Assembly (NCBI RefSeq): GCF_026988555.1
Contig: NZ_JALSLB010000013.1
Location: 1-64,000 of the forward strand
DNA: 64,000 nucleotides
Reading direction: 5' to 3'
From: Thermococcus sp.
GTDB taxonomy: Archaea > Methanobacteriota_B > Thermococci > Thermococcales > Thermococcaceae
The translations under genes and the position numbers were made by a program. Below are positions 50,451-61,601 of this stretch, in pieces (position 1 is the stretch's first letter; every line of letters begins with the position of its first letter). Under the pieces are notes generated by a model, which saw only the letters and a list, made by a program, of their open reading frames with translations, was not told where the DNA came from and did no database searches.

Positions 50451-51994
50451 AACGCAGAACCAAGAAGCTTCTTCACAACTGGAGGATACTCCTGCTTATC
50501 ATCGTGCTCGTGGGGGCGATAGCCACCCTTGCGGTTAGGCCCCTCACTTACGGTATAGACATAAGCGGTGGCGTTGCCATAGTGGCCCAGACCGAGCATC
50601 CCGTTGACAAGGGCACCATGGACACCGTTGTTCACTCACTGCAGAACAGACTCAACACCTTTGGACTGCGCGACATCAGCGTGGAAGCCCAGGGCGGTGG
50701 AGGCGGCAGCTATCAGATAGTGCTGGTGAAGGTCGCCAACGTCTCCAGTGAGGCTGAGGTGAAGGCCCTCAAGGACGTTATACAGAGCCAGGGTGTCTTC
50801 TACATGGAGTTTGATGGGACCGTCTTTGGAACGGGTAAGGACGTCGAGTACGTTGGGTATTACAAGCTGGAACCGGCTGGAAACGGCGTCCGCTGGAACG
50901 TACCGTTTAGGATATCAAAGAGCGCCGCCAGCAAGTTTGCAAAGCTCGCCAAGGGCAAGCCCAACTGGCCGGTGGACATGTACCTCGATCCCCCGGTCAA
51001 CGCGCTCCTCGTGGTTCCCCAGAGCGTGTACAAACTCATGAACAGCTCGACCTTCAACTCCCAGGCGCCTCAGGCACCCACCCTCCTTCAGAGGATCTCC
51101 TCTGCGTTCAACACCACAACCATTGCCTACGCAAACCAGACTGCTGCGGAGATAGCCAAGCTCGCCAAGGGCAAGGATAAGGTTGTTCTCGTCGGCGTCG
51201 GCGAGAACTTGGTGAAACCCCTGAAGGCCATGAACATAACGACCAGGTACATTGAGCGCGGTGTCGGAGAGACCGACAATCAGCTCATCATCCGCACCCT
51301 GGGACTCTACGGCCCTTACGCGGTGGATCCCGATCTCGCCCAGGGGATTCCTCACCAGGACGTTCAGATCACGGGAACCGCCGCGAACAGGGTGGCCGCT
51401 GAGCAGGAGGCCAACACCGTCTACACCGTCCTTAAGAGCGGTTCGCTACCGGTTAAGCTCAACGTTATAGGAACCGAGTTCATATCACCCAGGTTGGGGG
51501 AGAACTTCAAGAAGCAGGCCGCCTATGCCGGATTGGGCGCCCTGATAGCCGTCCTTTTGGTGGTCTACCTCCACTACAGGAGATGGAAGATAGCCATTCC
51601 AATAGCATCCACAAGCCTCTTTGAGGTCACGATAATACTCGGTGTCGCAGCGCTCATCAAATGGAACCTTGACCTTCCGAGTATAGCAGGTATCATCGCG
51701 GCCATAGGTACGGGCGTTGACCAGCAGGTCGTTATAACGGACGAGCTCCTTGGTGGGATGGGCCAGAGCAGGATCAGCAGAAGGTCGAGTCTCCTGAAGA
51801 GGATGGGACGTGCGTTCTTCATCATCCTGGCCTCCGCAACGACCACCATAGTGGCTATGGCGTTCCTGCTGTTCTACTTCGTGGGAACGCTTAAGGGCTT
51901 TGCCTTCACCACGATACTTGGGGTGCTCATCGGGGTTCTCATAACGAGACCCGCGTACGCCGAGATAGCCAAATACCTGCTCGGTGAGGACTGA
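50447..51994 (+). CDS. secD: Protein export membrane protein SecD
   Basis: 515 residues overlapping secF by four bases (ATGA). Helix 1 is followed by YGIDISGGVAIVAQTEHPVD, a large outer domain to about 350, and the RND membrane domain with YAGLGALIAVLLVVYLHYRR and AAIGTGVDQQVVITDELLGG. The DQ pair in the latter is a known SecD motif position. It partners SecF. The gene continues with only a one-base overlap into the TrkA gene. Confidence 0.93.
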   Translation: MKRRTKKLLHNWRILLLIIVLVGAIATLAVRPLTYGIDISGGVAIVAQTEHPVDKGTMDTVVHSLQNRLNTFGLRDISVEAQGGGGGSYQIVLVKVANVSSEAEVKALKDVIQSQGVFYMEFDGTVFGTGKDVEYVGYYKLEPAGNGVRWNVPFRISKSAASKFAKLAKGKPNWPVDMYLDPPVNALLVVPQSVYKLMNSSTFNSQAPQAPTLLQRISSAFNTTTIAYANQTAAEIAKLAKGKDKVVLVGVGENLVKPLKAMNITTRYIERGVGETDNQLIIRTLGLYGPYAVDPDLAQGIPHQDVQITGTAANRVAAEQEANTVYTVLKSGSLPVKLNVIGTEFISPRLGENFKKQAAYAGLGALIAVLLVVYLHYRRWKIAIPIASTSLFEVTIILGVAALIKWNLDLPSIAGIIAAIGTGVDQQVVITDELLGGMGQSRISRRSSLLKRMGRAFFIILASATTTIVAMAFLLFYFVGTLKGFAFTTILGVLIGVLITRPAYAEIAKYLLGED

Positions 51995-52689
51995 TGTTCG
52001 TCGTGATAATGGGCGCCGGTAGGGTCGGCTACCTCGTGGCCAAGATGCTGGAGCAGGACGGCCACGACGTCACCATAGTTGAGATGGACAAGGAGAGGGC
52101 CAAGGAGCTCTCCCTCCTTGTCAACGGTCTGGTCATAGAGGGCGACGCAACCGACCCGAAGACCCTGGAGGAGGCCAACATAAAGCAGGCGGACGCTTTT
52201 GCGGCCTTGACTGGTAAGGATGACGCTAACCTGCTCGCCTGCATTCTTGCCAAGCATCTGAACCCCAACGTCAGAACGTCCCTCAGACTCGGAAACCCGA
52301 AGAACAAGCGCATATTCGAGGAGGTCGGCGACCTGAAGAAGTACTTTGACTTCGTCATAAGTCCCGAGGAGATAGCGGCTGAGTACATCAGCAGAAACAT
52401 CGTCACCCCCGGCTTTGATAGGGTTCTGTTCCCTGGGGAAGGGGCGGAGATAGTGCGCTTCCACCTAACGGGGGACAACGAGGTGGCGGGCAAGCTTGTG
52501 AAGGACCTGAAACTTCCAAGGGACGCATTGATAGTCGCGGCCTACGATGAGAGGGGGAACCTGATAATCCCATCCGGTGACACGAAGCTCCCAGAGAGGG
52601 GGCAGATAATAATCTTTGCAAAGAACAACGTTCTGGACGATGTTAAGGGCCTTTTTGAAAAGAGAAAGTCTGAAAACGAAAAGACCTAG
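51994..52689 (+). CDS. trkA: TrkA-type potassium regulatory protein (RCK)
   Basis: 231 residues, TGATG overlap with secD. N-terminal Rossmann fold MFVVIMGAGRVGYLVAKMLE with IVEMDKER at the end of beta-2 and VIEGDATDPKTLEEANIKQAD, the NAD-binding TrkA_N signature; the TrkA_C domain follows near residue 145 (RFHLTGDNEVAGKLVKDLKL). It gates a K+ channel or transporter of the Trk/Ktr type, whose membrane subunit is not in the window. Its place after secFD may only reflect operon packing. Confidence 0.93.
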   Translation: MFVVIMGAGRVGYLVAKMLEQDGHDVTIVEMDKERAKELSLLVNGLVIEGDATDPKTLEEANIKQADAFAALTGKDDANLLACILAKHLNPNVRTSLRLGNPKNKRIFEEVGDLKKYFDFVISPEEIAAEYISRNIVTPGFDRVLFPGEGAEIVRFHLTGDNEVAGKLVKDLKLPRDALIVAAYDERGNLIIPSGDTKLPERGQIIIFAKNNVLDDVKGLFEKRKSENEKT

Positions 52690-52763
52690 ACCCATATCCT
52701 CTTTTTGTTTATCTACCCCTGCTCGGAACCATTCCATGCCCTGGTTGGGGGGTTTACCATAAA

Positions 52764-52774
52764 CTATTTAAACC
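52764..52774 (+). promoter_or_regulatory. Promoter of the ATP synthase operon
   Basis: CTATTTAAACC is the TATA-like element, giving a transcription start near 52794 and a leader of about 42 bases before subunit H. No other promoter-like element was noticed at the joints before subunit D. Confidence 0.6.
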
Positions 52775-52835
52775 GGTTAGGGAAGCCAAAAGTGGCTTAA
52801 GGGTGCCTGTTTTCAATTTCATTGGGGGGCTGATC

Positions 52836-53147
52836 ATGGAGGACGTCATCAAACAGATTGTTGAGGCCGAGAAAAAAGCAGAGGAACGTATTGAACGCGC
52901 CAAGGAGGACGCTAGGGAGATAGTTCTCAAGGCGAGAGAAGAGGCCAAGCTGATTGAAGAGAACATCCTTAAAGAAGCGGATGAGAAGGCCAGGTCCATT
53001 ATTGAAACGGCCCGACATGAGGGGGAGGATGAGGCTAAAAAGATCATCACAGGGGGGGAGGAGGAGCTTGAAAAACTCAGGTCGAAGGCGATGGCCAACT
53101 TTGAGGCCGCTGTATATGAGGGAGTAGAGCTCATAAGAGGGGGCTGA
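52836..53147 (+). CDS. ahaH: A-type ATP synthase subunit H
   Basis: 103 residues from ATG 52836; the stretch to 52803 is leader. Almost entirely charged coiled coil (EKKAEERIERAKEDAREIVL), as expected for the peripheral-stalk subunit that pairs with E. It opens the nine-gene order H-I-K-E-C-F-A-B-D. The stalk holds the A3B3 head against rotation. It ends one base before subunit I begins. Confidence 0.92.
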   Translation: MEDVIKQIVEAEKKAEERIERAKEDAREIVLKAREEAKLIEENILKEADEKARSIIETARHEGEDEAKKIITGGEEELEKLRSKAMANFEAAVYEGVELIRGG

Positions 53148-53148
53148 C

Positions 53149-55152
53149 ATGTTCAGGCCGGAGGAGATGCTTAAACTCGAGATAATAACGCTCAACCGCT
53201 ACAAGGACACCCTGCTGACCTACCTTCATGAGGAGGGTGTGGTCGAGATCCGTGAAGTGAACGTGGACATCGCCCAAAATGATTCGCCCAACGAGTTCCA
53301 TAGGAAGGCCGCCTCGTACAGTATCACGATATCCCGGCTGGCTGATTTTCTTAAAGCCTACAAGAAAAGTGCCGGTGGAGGAATTAAGAGTTTCATATTT
53401 CCCCCAGAGCCCGTAAGGAAAACCTACAGATACGAGGGTATTGAGAAGCTTATAAAGGACGTTGAGGCGTTCCTGAGTATCGTTGAGCCAGAGATCAAGG
53501 CGGTTGAGGGGAAGATAACCTCCACCCAGACTGAGATAGAGCGCATAAAGGGAGACATGGCCGTACTTGAACTTCTCTCGTGGCTCGACCTTGACGTGTC
53601 ATACCTCCGCTCAACTGATATGCTCGAAATAGTTGTTGGAACTGTGGATAAGAACAGGTTCAGGGCCCTCGTTGATGACGTCAAGGGGGCAACTGAGGGC
53701 CGCTTTACGGTGGTCTCCAAGGAGTTCAAGGACAAGGTTATGGTGGTTTTCCTCTTCTTGAAGGAGGACTACGAAAAGGCCAACCCCGTCCTGGCCAAGC
53801 ACTCCCTTGAGAGGATAGAGGTTCCCGAAGGGAATGGGACACCGAAGGAGCTTCTAAAGGTCTATGAGGAAAAACTGGAGTCCAAGGAGAGAGAACTTGA
53901 GGCCGCCAGGAAGGATGCCGAGATGCTCGCGAAGCGGTACTACGAAGACGTTAGGTTCTACCAGGAACTTATGGAGAACGAGAGGGACAAGGCCTCGGTT
54001 CTTCCGATGCTCGCCAGGACCAACATGACGTTTGCAATGACGGGCTGGGCCCCAAGGAATAGGGTGAACTCTATAATTGAGGGCATCAGACGCGTCACCG
54101 AGGGGAAGGTCTACATCCATGTTAAGGATCCCTCCGAGGAGGAGCTGGACGAGATCCCGATAAAACTCAAGAACCCGAAGTGGGCCAGGCCGTTTGAGAT
54201 GCTCACGGAGATGTACGGCGTTCCAAAATACAACGAGTTCGATCCCACCCCCATAATAGCATTTACCTATTCGTTCTTCTTCGGCTTCATGCTCACCGAT
54301 TTCTTCTACGGTCTCATAGTGGGCGTGGTAGCGGCCCTGCTCGTTAAGGGGCACCGTAGGTTCAACGACGGCACGTACAAGTTCGCGTACACCCTGCTCA
54401 TCAGCTCCCTCTTCACGATGGGCATGGGCGCCCTATTCGGCAGCTACTTCGGCAACGCTGGAGACGTGGTCCTCCAGTACATCACGGGAAACCCCAGCGC
54501 CCACTTCCCGCGTATAGCGGATGCCCTCCGGGACCCGATGTTCGTCCTGATCCTAGCGCTGGCCATAGGTCTCGCTCACCTATTCACAGGTTACACCCTT
54601 GGTTTCATCGTTCGCTGGAAGAACAAGGACAAGATGGGCGCCATACTCGAGCAGCTTCCCTGGATGATCATAATCCTCAGCATAGTGCTCTTCGCCACCA
54701 AGAACCCGGTACTTGCAATGCCGGCGAAGGGGCTGTTTGGGCTTGGTCTCATCCTCTTTGCGGTGGGCGAAATAGTCGCGAACGGTGGACTGGCTGGGCT
54801 GATGATAATCTCCGACTTCTTTGGCTTCGTTGGAACGTGGCTCAGCTACGCTAGGCTCATGGCCTTGGCCCTTGCGACGAGCGGTATAGCTATGGTCGTC
54901 AACGTCTTGGTGGCTATGGTCTGGGGCATAAAAATAAGCGCGGTTCCCCTAGGCATTGTGCTTGGCCTCATAGTGTTCATTGGAGGCCAGCTGTTTTCGA
55001 CCGCCATAAACGCCCTTGGAGCTTTCGTTCACTCTCTCCGTTTGCAGTACGTTGAGTTCTTCGGAACGTTCTACTCCGGAGAAGGCAAACCCTTTGAGCC
55101 CTTCAGGGCGAAGAGGGAGGTTTCAAAACTGGAAGTTGAGGTTGAAGCTTAA
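53149..55152 (+). CDS. atpI: A-type ATP synthase subunit I
   Basis: 667 residues. The cytoplasmic N-terminal half is alpha/beta with long coiled segments (VEAFLSIVEPEIKAVEGKIT; KVYEEKLESKERELEAARK); the C-terminal half, from about residue 360, has about eight membrane helices with FFFGFMLTDFFYGL, GFVGTWLSYARLMALALATS and GAFVHSLRLQYVEFFGTFYS. The conserved Arg (SYARLMALALA) faces the rotor and forms part of the ion path. It is the stator partner of the K ring. Length is standard. Confidence 0.95.
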   Translation: MFRPEEMLKLEIITLNRYKDTLLTYLHEEGVVEIREVNVDIAQNDSPNEFHRKAASYSITISRLADFLKAYKKSAGGGIKSFIFPPEPVRKTYRYEGIEKLIKDVEAFLSIVEPEIKAVEGKITSTQTEIERIKGDMAVLELLSWLDLDVSYLRSTDMLEIVVGTVDKNRFRALVDDVKGATEGRFTVVSKEFKDKVMVVFLFLKEDYEKANPVLAKHSLERIEVPEGNGTPKELLKVYEEKLESKERELEAARKDAEMLAKRYYEDVRFYQELMENERDKASVLPMLARTNMTFAMTGWAPRNRVNSIIEGIRRVTEGKVYIHVKDPSEEELDEIPIKLKNPKWARPFEMLTEMYGVPKYNEFDPTPIIAFTYSFFFGFMLTDFFYGLIVGVVAALLVKGHRRFNDGTYKFAYTLLISSLFTMGMGALFGSYFGNAGDVVLQYITGNPSAHFPRIADALRDPMFVLILALAIGLAHLFTGYTLGFIVRWKNKDKMGAILEQLPWMIIILSIVLFATKNPVLAMPAKGLFGLGLILFAVGEIVANGGLAGLMIISDFFGFVGTWLSYARLMALALATSGIAMVVNVLVAMVWGIKISAVPLGIVLGLIVFIGGQLFSTAINALGAFVHSLRLQYVEFFGTFYSGEGKPFEPFRAKREVSKLEVEVEA

Positions 55153-55164
55153 GGAGGTGTTTGA

Positions 55165-55653
<489 letters not shown>

Positions 55654-55690
55654 GCCCTCCAACTTTCTTTGTCTTGAAGGGGGAATGTAA

Positions 55691-56302
55691 ATGGAAGGGG
55701 CAGAGCGTATAATCCAGGAGATAAACAGGGAAGCGGAGCAGAAAATCCAGTACCTACTCAGTGAGGCCCAGGAAGAAGCCAATAAGATCCTGGAGGAGGC
55801 AAAGAAAAGGGCCGAGGTCAGGGCCGAGTGGATACTCAGAAAGGCCCAGACAGGTGCCGAGATAGAGAAACAGCGTATAATAGCCGGCGCCAAGCTGGAG
55901 GTCCGGAAAAGGCGTCTTGCCCTTCAGGAGGAACTCATCCAGAAGGTTATCACAGCGCTCCACGATAGGCTTTCCCAACTTCCGGACGAGGAGTACTTTC
56001 CAATGCTCGTTGACCTAACCTCTGAAGCGGTTAACGAACTTGGAATGCCAAAGGCCCGCATCCTCTCCAACGAAAGGACCCTTAAGCTCCTTAAAGCCAG
56101 AAGGGACGAATTCGAAAGCGCGGTAGCTGATAAAGTCGGCAGGAATGTGAAAATGGACATCGGTGAGCCTATCAGCACCATTGGTGGTGTGCTGGTTGAG
56201 AGCGAGGACCGCAGCGTTAGGGTGGATAACACTTTCGAGGCGAGGATGGAAAGGTTTGAAAGTGATCTCAGGGCCCGTATCGCCAAGGCTCTATTCGGGT
56301 GA
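55691..56302 (+). CDS. atpE: A-type ATP synthase subunit E
   Basis: 203 residues. Residues 1-95 are a coiled coil (IIQEINREAEQKIQYLLSEA; VRKRRLALQEELIQKVITAL) that pairs with H in the peripheral stalk, and the rest is the globular cap with IGEPISTIGGVLVESEDR, the conserved family signature that contacts A and B. GAAGGGGGAATGTAA precedes the start. It ends with a short overlap or near-overlap to subunit C. Confidence 0.94.
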   Translation: MEGAERIIQEINREAEQKIQYLLSEAQEEANKILEEAKKRAEVRAEWILRKAQTGAEIEKQRIIAGAKLEVRKRRLALQEELIQKVITALHDRLSQLPDEEYFPMLVDLTSEAVNELGMPKARILSNERTLKLLKARRDEFESAVADKVGRNVKMDIGEPISTIGGVLVESEDRSVRVDNTFEARMERFESDLRARIAKALFG

Positions 56303-56307
56303 GGGTG

Positions 56308-57408
56308 ATGGAAGCAGGGACGATAACCGGAATCCTTGACACGACACTTGCGCTCGTGTTTACCTGGGTAGCGTACAAAACGGGCTCCTACATATACAAG
56401 TACACCCCATACTCCTACCCCAACGCGAGGATAAACGCGATGGAGGCCAAACTCCTCACCGAGCAGAGGTTCAACGAACTCGCGGAGAGCCGGACCCTGA
56501 ACAACTTCATCGTCAGTCTTGAGGACACCGACTACAGGGAGTACTTTACCGACGTCTCCGAATACAGCCTTGAAGAGGTTGAGAGGGGACTTGAAAGGGC
56601 CTTGGCCGGGACCTACGGGATGATGTTCGACATCCTGCCAAAGAGGGCTGGCCCCTTCTTCAGGCTCCTCTTGGAGGAGTGGGACGTCAGGAACATTGCC
56701 AGCGTTGTTAAGGCCAAGAGCCTCGGAGAACCCGCAGGTGACTACGTCATAGAGCTTGGAGGCATGGTTCCCAAGGTGAAGGCGATGGTCGAGGCCAAGA
56801 GCATGGAGGAGATGCTGGTCATCTTGGAGGGTTCCCCATACGAGGAACCTTACCAGAAGTTGCTACTTGGGGAGATCAGCCTCCAGGAATTTGAAACGGA
56901 GCTGTACAGAATGCACTACTCGAAGCTCTTGGACTACGCCCTCTCAAGAAAAGGGGAGGAGAGGGTGATCCTTGAGGAGTTCGTGAGGCTCAAGATAGAC
57001 AAACTCAACATCCTGACCCTCCTGAGGGCAAAAGCGGCCCGTATGTCTGCCGAGGAAATAAGGCCCCTCCTCATAAACTGCGGGAGCTTGAAGCTTGATT
57101 CAATGCTCCACGTCGACGACCTGAGCATGGCCCTTGCTGAGCTGGACGGGACGAAGTACGGTCAGGTAATACGTGACGTCAGGGAAGAAGTCGAGAAGGA
57201 TCTCAGTTTGCTGGAGAGAACCCTTGAGGGCCACATCGTAACCCGCATGAACGAACTCACACGGTTCTATCCCCTAAGCGTTGCCACTCCCCTCAACTAC
57301 ATAGTGCGGAAGGAGCGCGAGATCAGAAAGCTCAGGGCTATTGCAAAGCTGATCGCCGATGGAATGCCTGCTGAGAGAATAAAGGGAATCGTGGGTGGTG
57401 TCGCATGA
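56308..57408 (+). CDS. atpC: A-type ATP synthase subunit C
   Basis: 366 residues from ATG 56308, preceded by GGTGAGGGTG; a GTG at 56299 would overlap the E stop. It is the mostly helical funnel subunit linking the central stalk to the K ring: [20 protein letters not shown] near the N-terminus and the repeated helix bundles of the family ([20 protein letters not shown] near the C-terminus). Length matches the approx. 370 residues usual in Thermococcales. Confidence 0.92.
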   Translation: MEAGTITGILDTTLALVFTWVAYKTGSYIYKYTPYSYPNARINAMEAKLLTEQRFNELAESRTLNNFIVSLEDTDYREYFTDVSEYSLEEVERGLERALAGTYGMMFDILPKRAGPFFRLLLEEWDVRNIASVVKAKSLGEPAGDYVIELGGMVPKVKAMVEAKSMEEMLVILEGSPYEEPYQKLLLGEISLQEFETELYRMHYSKLLDYALSRKGEERVILEEFVRLKIDKLNILTLLRAKAARMSAEEIRPLLINCGSLKLDSMLHVDDLSMALAELDGTKYGQVIRDVREEVEKDLSLLERTLEGHIVTRMNELTRFYPLSVATPLNYIVRKEREIRKLRAIAKLIADGMPAERIKGIVGGVA

Positions 57409-57713
57409 AGATCGCGGTGCTTGGTGACAGGGATACTGCCCTGGGCTTTAAGCTGGCCGGGGCTCATGAGGTTTATCCCTTCGATACCACTCCGTTGGAG
57501 ATCGAACGGCTCAAGAACAAGGTTGACGAGCTGGTTGGAAGGGAGGACATCGGAATCATACTCATAACGGAGGGGCTGGCTCAGAGGATTGAGTTGCCGG
57601 ACGTTACGTTCCCTATCATTCTTCAAGTGCCGGACAAGTCCGGTACTAACTACGGGGAAGAAAGCATTAAGGAGATAGTTAGAAGGGCAATCGGTGTTGA
57701 GCTGAAGAGGTGA
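57405..57713 (+). CDS. atpF: A-type ATP synthase subunit F
   Basis: 102 residues, four-base overlap with subunit [21 protein letters not shown] at the N-terminus and [15 protein letters not shown] are typical of the small Rossmann-like F subunit that binds D in the central shaft. The C-terminal helix ([15 protein letters not shown]) can move to regulate rotation. Confidence 0.93.
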   Translation: MKIAVLGDRDTALGFKLAGAHEVYPFDTTPLEIERLKNKVDELVGREDIGIILITEGLAQRIELPDVTFPIILQVPDKSGTNYGEESIKEIVRRAIGVELKR

Positions 57714-57719
57714 AGGAGA

Positions 57720-59477
57720 ATGGGAAAGATAATTAGAGTTACTGGTCCGTTGGTCGTTGCGGATGAAATGAGGGGCTCCAAGATGTACGAGCTCGTTCGC
57801 GTCGGCGAAATGGGACTCATAGGGGAAATAATCCGGCTTGAGGGTGACAGGGCCGTCATCCAGGTCTATGAGGAGACCTCCGGCATAAGGCCCGGGGAGC
57901 CGGTCGAGGGAACCGGTGCTTCACTCAGCGTTGAACTTGGTCCGGGCCTTCTCACTGCCATGTACGACGGAATCCAGAGACCGCTCAACGTCCTCAGGGA
58001 GCTGAGTGGCGACTTCATAGCGAGGGGTCTCACCGCCCCGGCCCTGCCCAGGGACAAGAAATGGCACTTCAACCCGAAGGTCAAGGTTGGTGATAAAGTT
58101 GTTGGCGGAGACGTACTCGGCGTCGTCCCCGAGACGGACATCATAGAGCACCGTGTTCTCGTTCCTCCGGGAGTAGAGGGCGAGGTAGTGGAGGTAATCG
58201 AGGAGGGCGACTACACCATTGAGGAGGTTATTGTCAAGGTCAAGAAGCCGGACGGGGGCATTGAGGGACTCAAGATGTACCACAAGTGGCCCGTCCGCCT
58301 CAAGAGGCCCTACAGGACAAAACTCCCGCCGGAGGTTCCGCTCATCACCGGACAGAGGACCATAGACACCTTCTTCAGCCAGGCGAAGGGTGGAACTGCC
58401 GCCATCCCCGGTCCGTTCGGTTCAGGAAAGACCGTCACCCAGCACCAGCTTGCCAAATGGAGTGATGCCCAGGTCGTCGTCTACATAGGCTGCGGTGAGC
58501 GCGGGAACGAGATGACCGACGTCCTTGAGGAGTTCCCGAAGCTCAAGGACCCGAAGACCGGAAAGCCGCTTATGGAGAGGACCGTTCTCATAGCCAACAC
58601 CTCGAACATGCCGGTCGCGGCCAGGGAGGCCTCAATCTACACCGGAATTACAATAGCCGAGTACTTCAGGGACATGGGCTACGACGTCGCTCTCATGGCA
58701 GACTCCACATCGAGATGGGCTGAAGCTCTGCGTGAAATCTCAGGCCGTCTCGAGGAGATGCCGGGTGAGGAGGGGTACCCTGCTTATCTCGCGAGCAAGA
58801 TTGCCGAGTTCTACGAGAGAGCTGGAAGGGTTGTAGCCCTCGGAAGCGACGAGCGCATTGGTAGTGTCTCTGTCATAGGTGCCGTTTCGCCGCCGGGCGG
58901 TGACTTCAGCGAGCCGGTCGTCCAGAACACCCTCCGTGTCGTCAAGGTTTTCTGGGCCCTCGACGCGGACCTCGCGAGGAGGAGGCACTTCCCGGCCATC
59001 AACTGGCTGCGGAGCTATTCCCTCTACCTGGATGCCATACAGGGATGGTGGGAGCGGAACGTTGACCCCGACTGGAGGAAGATGCGCGACAGGGCTATGG
59101 CGCTCCTCCAGAAGGAGGCTGAGCTGCAGGAGATAGTCAGGATAGTCGGTCCAGATGCACTGCCGGATAGGGAGAAGGCGGTGCTCATAGTCACGAGGAT
59201 GATACGTGAAGACTACCTCCAGCAGGATGCCTTCGACGAGGTCGACACCTACTGCCCGCCGAAGAAGCAGGTCACCATGATGCGCGTAATCCTCAACTTC
59301 TACAACAAGACCATGGAGGCTGTTGACCGCGGTGTTCCGGTGGAGGAGGTAGCCAAGCTTCCGGTCAGGGAGAGGATAGGCCGTATGAAGTACGAGCCCG
59401 AGATTGAGAAGGTCAAAGTGCTCATCGATGAGACAAACGCTCAGTTCGGGGAGCTGTTTAAGAGGTACGGGGCGTGA
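57720..59477 (+). CDS. atpA: A-type ATP synthase catalytic subunit A
   Basis: 585 residues. P-loop [11 protein letters not shown] at about 233-243 and the catalytic GERGNEM are intact, followed by the [20 protein letters not shown] region and the C-terminal helical domain. The non-homologous 'bulge' of A subunits is present at about 120-200. It has no intein at the P-loop, where some Pyrococcus and Thermoplasma relatives carry one. It is the ATP-binding catalytic partner of B. A seven-base gap separates it from F. Confidence 0.97.
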   Translation: MGKIIRVTGPLVVADEMRGSKMYELVRVGEMGLIGEIIRLEGDRAVIQVYEETSGIRPGEPVEGTGASLSVELGPGLLTAMYDGIQRPLNVLRELSGDFIARGLTAPALPRDKKWHFNPKVKVGDKVVGGDVLGVVPETDIIEHRVLVPPGVEGEVVEVIEEGDYTIEEVIVKVKKPDGGIEGLKMYHKWPVRLKRPYRTKLPPEVPLITGQRTIDTFFSQAKGGTAAIPGPFGSGKTVTQHQLAKWSDAQVVVYIGCGERGNEMTDVLEEFPKLKDPKTGKPLMERTVLIANTSNMPVAAREASIYTGITIAEYFRDMGYDVALMADSTSRWAEALREISGRLEEMPGEEGYPAYLASKIAEFYERAGRVVALGSDERIGSVSVIGAVSPPGGDFSEPVVQNTLRVVKVFWALDADLARRRHFPAINWLRSYSLYLDAIQGWWERNVDPDWRKMRDRAMALLQKEAELQEIVRIVGPDALPDREKAVLIVTRMIREDYLQQDAFDEVDTYCPPKKQVTMMRVILNFYNKTMEAVDRGVPVEEVAKLPVRERIGRMKYEPEIEKVKVLIDETNAQFGELFKRYGA

Positions 59478-59482
59478 TGTCG

Positions 59483-60874
59483 ATGCCGGGAATGGAGTAC
59501 TCAACCGTTAGCAAGATTTACGGGCCACTCATGATCGTTCAGGGCGTCAAGGGCGTCGCCTACGGCGAGGTTGTAGAGATAGAGACCGATAGTGGAACGA
59601 AGAGGAAGGGTCAGGTTCTTGAGGCCAGACAGGACATGGCAATCGTCCAGGTCTTTGAGGGAACGCGCGACCTTGACGTCAAAACGACGCGCGTTCGCTT
59701 CACCGGTGAGACCCTCAAGGTTCCAGTTTCGATGGATATGCTCGGCAGGGTCTTCAACGGTATCGGAAAGCCGATCGACGGTGGGCCGGAGATCATACCC
59801 GAGGACAGGCGCGACGTCCACGGTGCACCCCTCAACCCTGTTGCCCGGGCTTATCCGAGGGACTTCATCCAGACCGGTGTCTCGGCCATAGACGGTATGA
59901 ACACCCTCATCCGCGGTCAGAAGCTGCCCATCTTCAGCGGTTCCGGTCTTCCGCACAACATGCTCGCCGCCCAGATAGCCAGGCAGGCCAAGGTCCTCGG
60001 TGAGGAGGAGCAGTTTGCGGTGGTCTTCGCCGCGATGGGTATCACCTACGAGGAGGCCAACTTCTTTAAGAAGAGCTTCGAGGAGACTGGTGCTATCGAG
60101 AGGGCCGTCCTCTTCCTCAACCTCGCCGATGACCCGGCAATCGAGCGCATCATCACCCCGCGTATGGCACTCACCGTTGCGGAGTACCTTGCCTACGACT
60201 ACGACATGCAGGTTCTGGTTATACTAACCGACATGACCAACTATGCGGAAGCTCTGCGTGAGATTTCCGCGGCGAGGGAAGAGGTCCCCGGAAGGCGTGG
60301 TTATCCGGGTTACATGTACACCGACTTGGCGACCATCTACGAGCGTGCCGGCCGTGTCAGGGGCAGAAAGGGCTCCATCACGCAGGTGCCCATCCTGACG
60401 ATGCCGGACGACGACATCACCCACCCGATTCCAGACCTGACTGGCTACATCACAGAGGGGCAGATAGTCCTCAGCAGGGAGCTTCATAGGAAGGGTATCT
60501 ATCCACCCATCGACGTCCTCCCGAGCCTCAGTCGTCTGATGAAGGACGGTATCGGGAAGGGGATGACCAGGGAAGAACATCCACAGCTCAGCCAGCAGCT
60601 CTACGCTGCTTACGCAGAAGGACGCTCCCTGAGGGATCTCGTGGCGGTCGTCGGAGAGGAGGCACTCAGCGAGACCGACAGGAAGTACCTAAAGTTCGCC
60701 GACCGCTTTGAGAGGGAGTTCATTGCCCAGCGCTACGACGAAGACAGGAGCATCTTCGAGACCCTCGACCTCGGATGGGAGCTTCTCGCCGAGCTTCCGG
60801 AGAGCGAGCTCAAGCGTGTCAGGAAGGAATACATCCTCAAGTACCACCCCAAGTACAGGAAGAGGGGCGAGTGA
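59483..60874 (+). CDS. atpB: A-type ATP synthase subunit B
   Basis: 463 residues from ATG 59483, preceded by GGGGCGTGATGTCG; ATG 59477 and GTG 59474 are in frame and possible, but they overlap that site or the A stop. The regulatory subunit has [14 protein letters not shown] in place of a functional P-loop, then [15 protein letters not shown] and [20 protein letters not shown], with [21 protein letters not shown]. It is non-catalytic and alternates with A in the head. Confidence 0.95.
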   Translation: MPGMEYSTVSKIYGPLMIVQGVKGVAYGEVVEIETDSGTKRKGQVLEARQDMAIVQVFEGTRDLDVKTTRVRFTGETLKVPVSMDMLGRVFNGIGKPIDGGPEIIPEDRRDVHGAPLNPVARAYPRDFIQTGVSAIDGMNTLIRGQKLPIFSGSGLPHNMLAAQIARQAKVLGEEEQFAVVFAAMGITYEEANFFKKSFEETGAIERAVLFLNLADDPAIERIITPRMALTVAEYLAYDYDMQVLVILTDMTNYAEALREISAAREEVPGRRGYPGYMYTDLATIYERAGRVRGRKGSITQVPILTMPDDDITHPIPDLTGYITEGQIVLSRELHRKGIYPPIDVLPSLSRLMKDGIGKGMTREEHPQLSQQLYAAYAEGRSLRDLVAVVGEEALSETDRKYLKFADRFEREFIAQRYDEDRSIFETLDLGWELLAELPESELKRVRKEYILKYHPKYRKRGE

Positions 60875-60902
60875 GCCCCTATCAACCTTTTAGGTGGTCA
60901 AG

Positions 60903-61556
60903 ATGGCAGAACTGCTCAACGTGAAGCCGACACGGATGGAGCTCCTCAACCTCAAACGACGTATAGCCCTGGCAAAGAAAGGTCACAAGCTCCTCAAGGA
61001 CAAACAGGATGCCCTTATCATGGAGTTCTTCACCATCTACGATGAGGCGCTGAGTCTGCGGCATGAACTCGGTCAGAAGATGGCCGAGGCGTACGGTGTG
61101 CTTCAAATGGCGGAGATAGACGTTGGCACGCTGCGTCTCCGTGAGATAAGCCTCTCGGTCAAACCCAACCGTGAGGTCGAGATAAAAAGGCGGAACGTCA
61201 TGGGGGTTCCGGTTCCCCTCATAGAGTCCGAGTCCTTCAGGAGGAGCACCCCGGAACGTGGGTACCCCTTTGTGTCAACATCGCCGAGGGTTGACGTTGC
61301 ATCGGAGAAGTTTGAAGAAGTTCTCGACCTTGTGGTTCGCCTGGCTGAGGTGGAGGAGACCCTCAAGAGGCTCGCGAAGGAGATAGAGGTCACCAAGAGG
61401 CGCGTCAACGCGCTCGAATACATTATAATCCCGCGCATGGAAGCCACCGTCAAGTTCATAAAACAGAGACTGGACGAGATAGAGCGCGAGAACTTCTTTA
61501 GGCTGAAGAGGGTCAAGGCCCTCATCGAGGCCAGGGTCCAGGCCGAGGGCTCCTGA
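60903..61556 (+). CDS. atpD: A-type ATP synthase subunit D
   Basis: 217 residues from ATG 60903, behind AGGTGGTCAAG; the GTG at 60894 is in that site. [30 protein letters not shown] is the hallmark of the long coiled-coil central shaft, with the second helix near the C-terminus ([20 protein letters not shown]). It runs through the A3B3 core and turns with F. Last gene of the operon; a stop lies 45 bases before AlaX. Confidence 0.95.
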   Translation: MAELLNVKPTRMELLNLKRRIALAKKGHKLLKDKQDALIMEFFTIYDEALSLRHELGQKMAEAYGVLQMAEIDVGTLRLREISLSVKPNREVEIKRRNVMGVPVPLIESESFRRSTPERGYPFVSTSPRVDVASEKFEEVLDLVVRLAEVEETLKRLAKEIEVTKRRVNALEYIIIPRMEATVKFIKQRLDEIERENFFRLKRVKALIEARVQAEGS

Positions 61557-61601
61557 CGGAACCCTTTTATTATCCCGTTTCCTTTTCTTTCCGGTGGTTT
61601 C

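Noticed and set aside
57720-59477. Intein in atpA
   Set aside because: The P-loop is uninterrupted and the length is normal.
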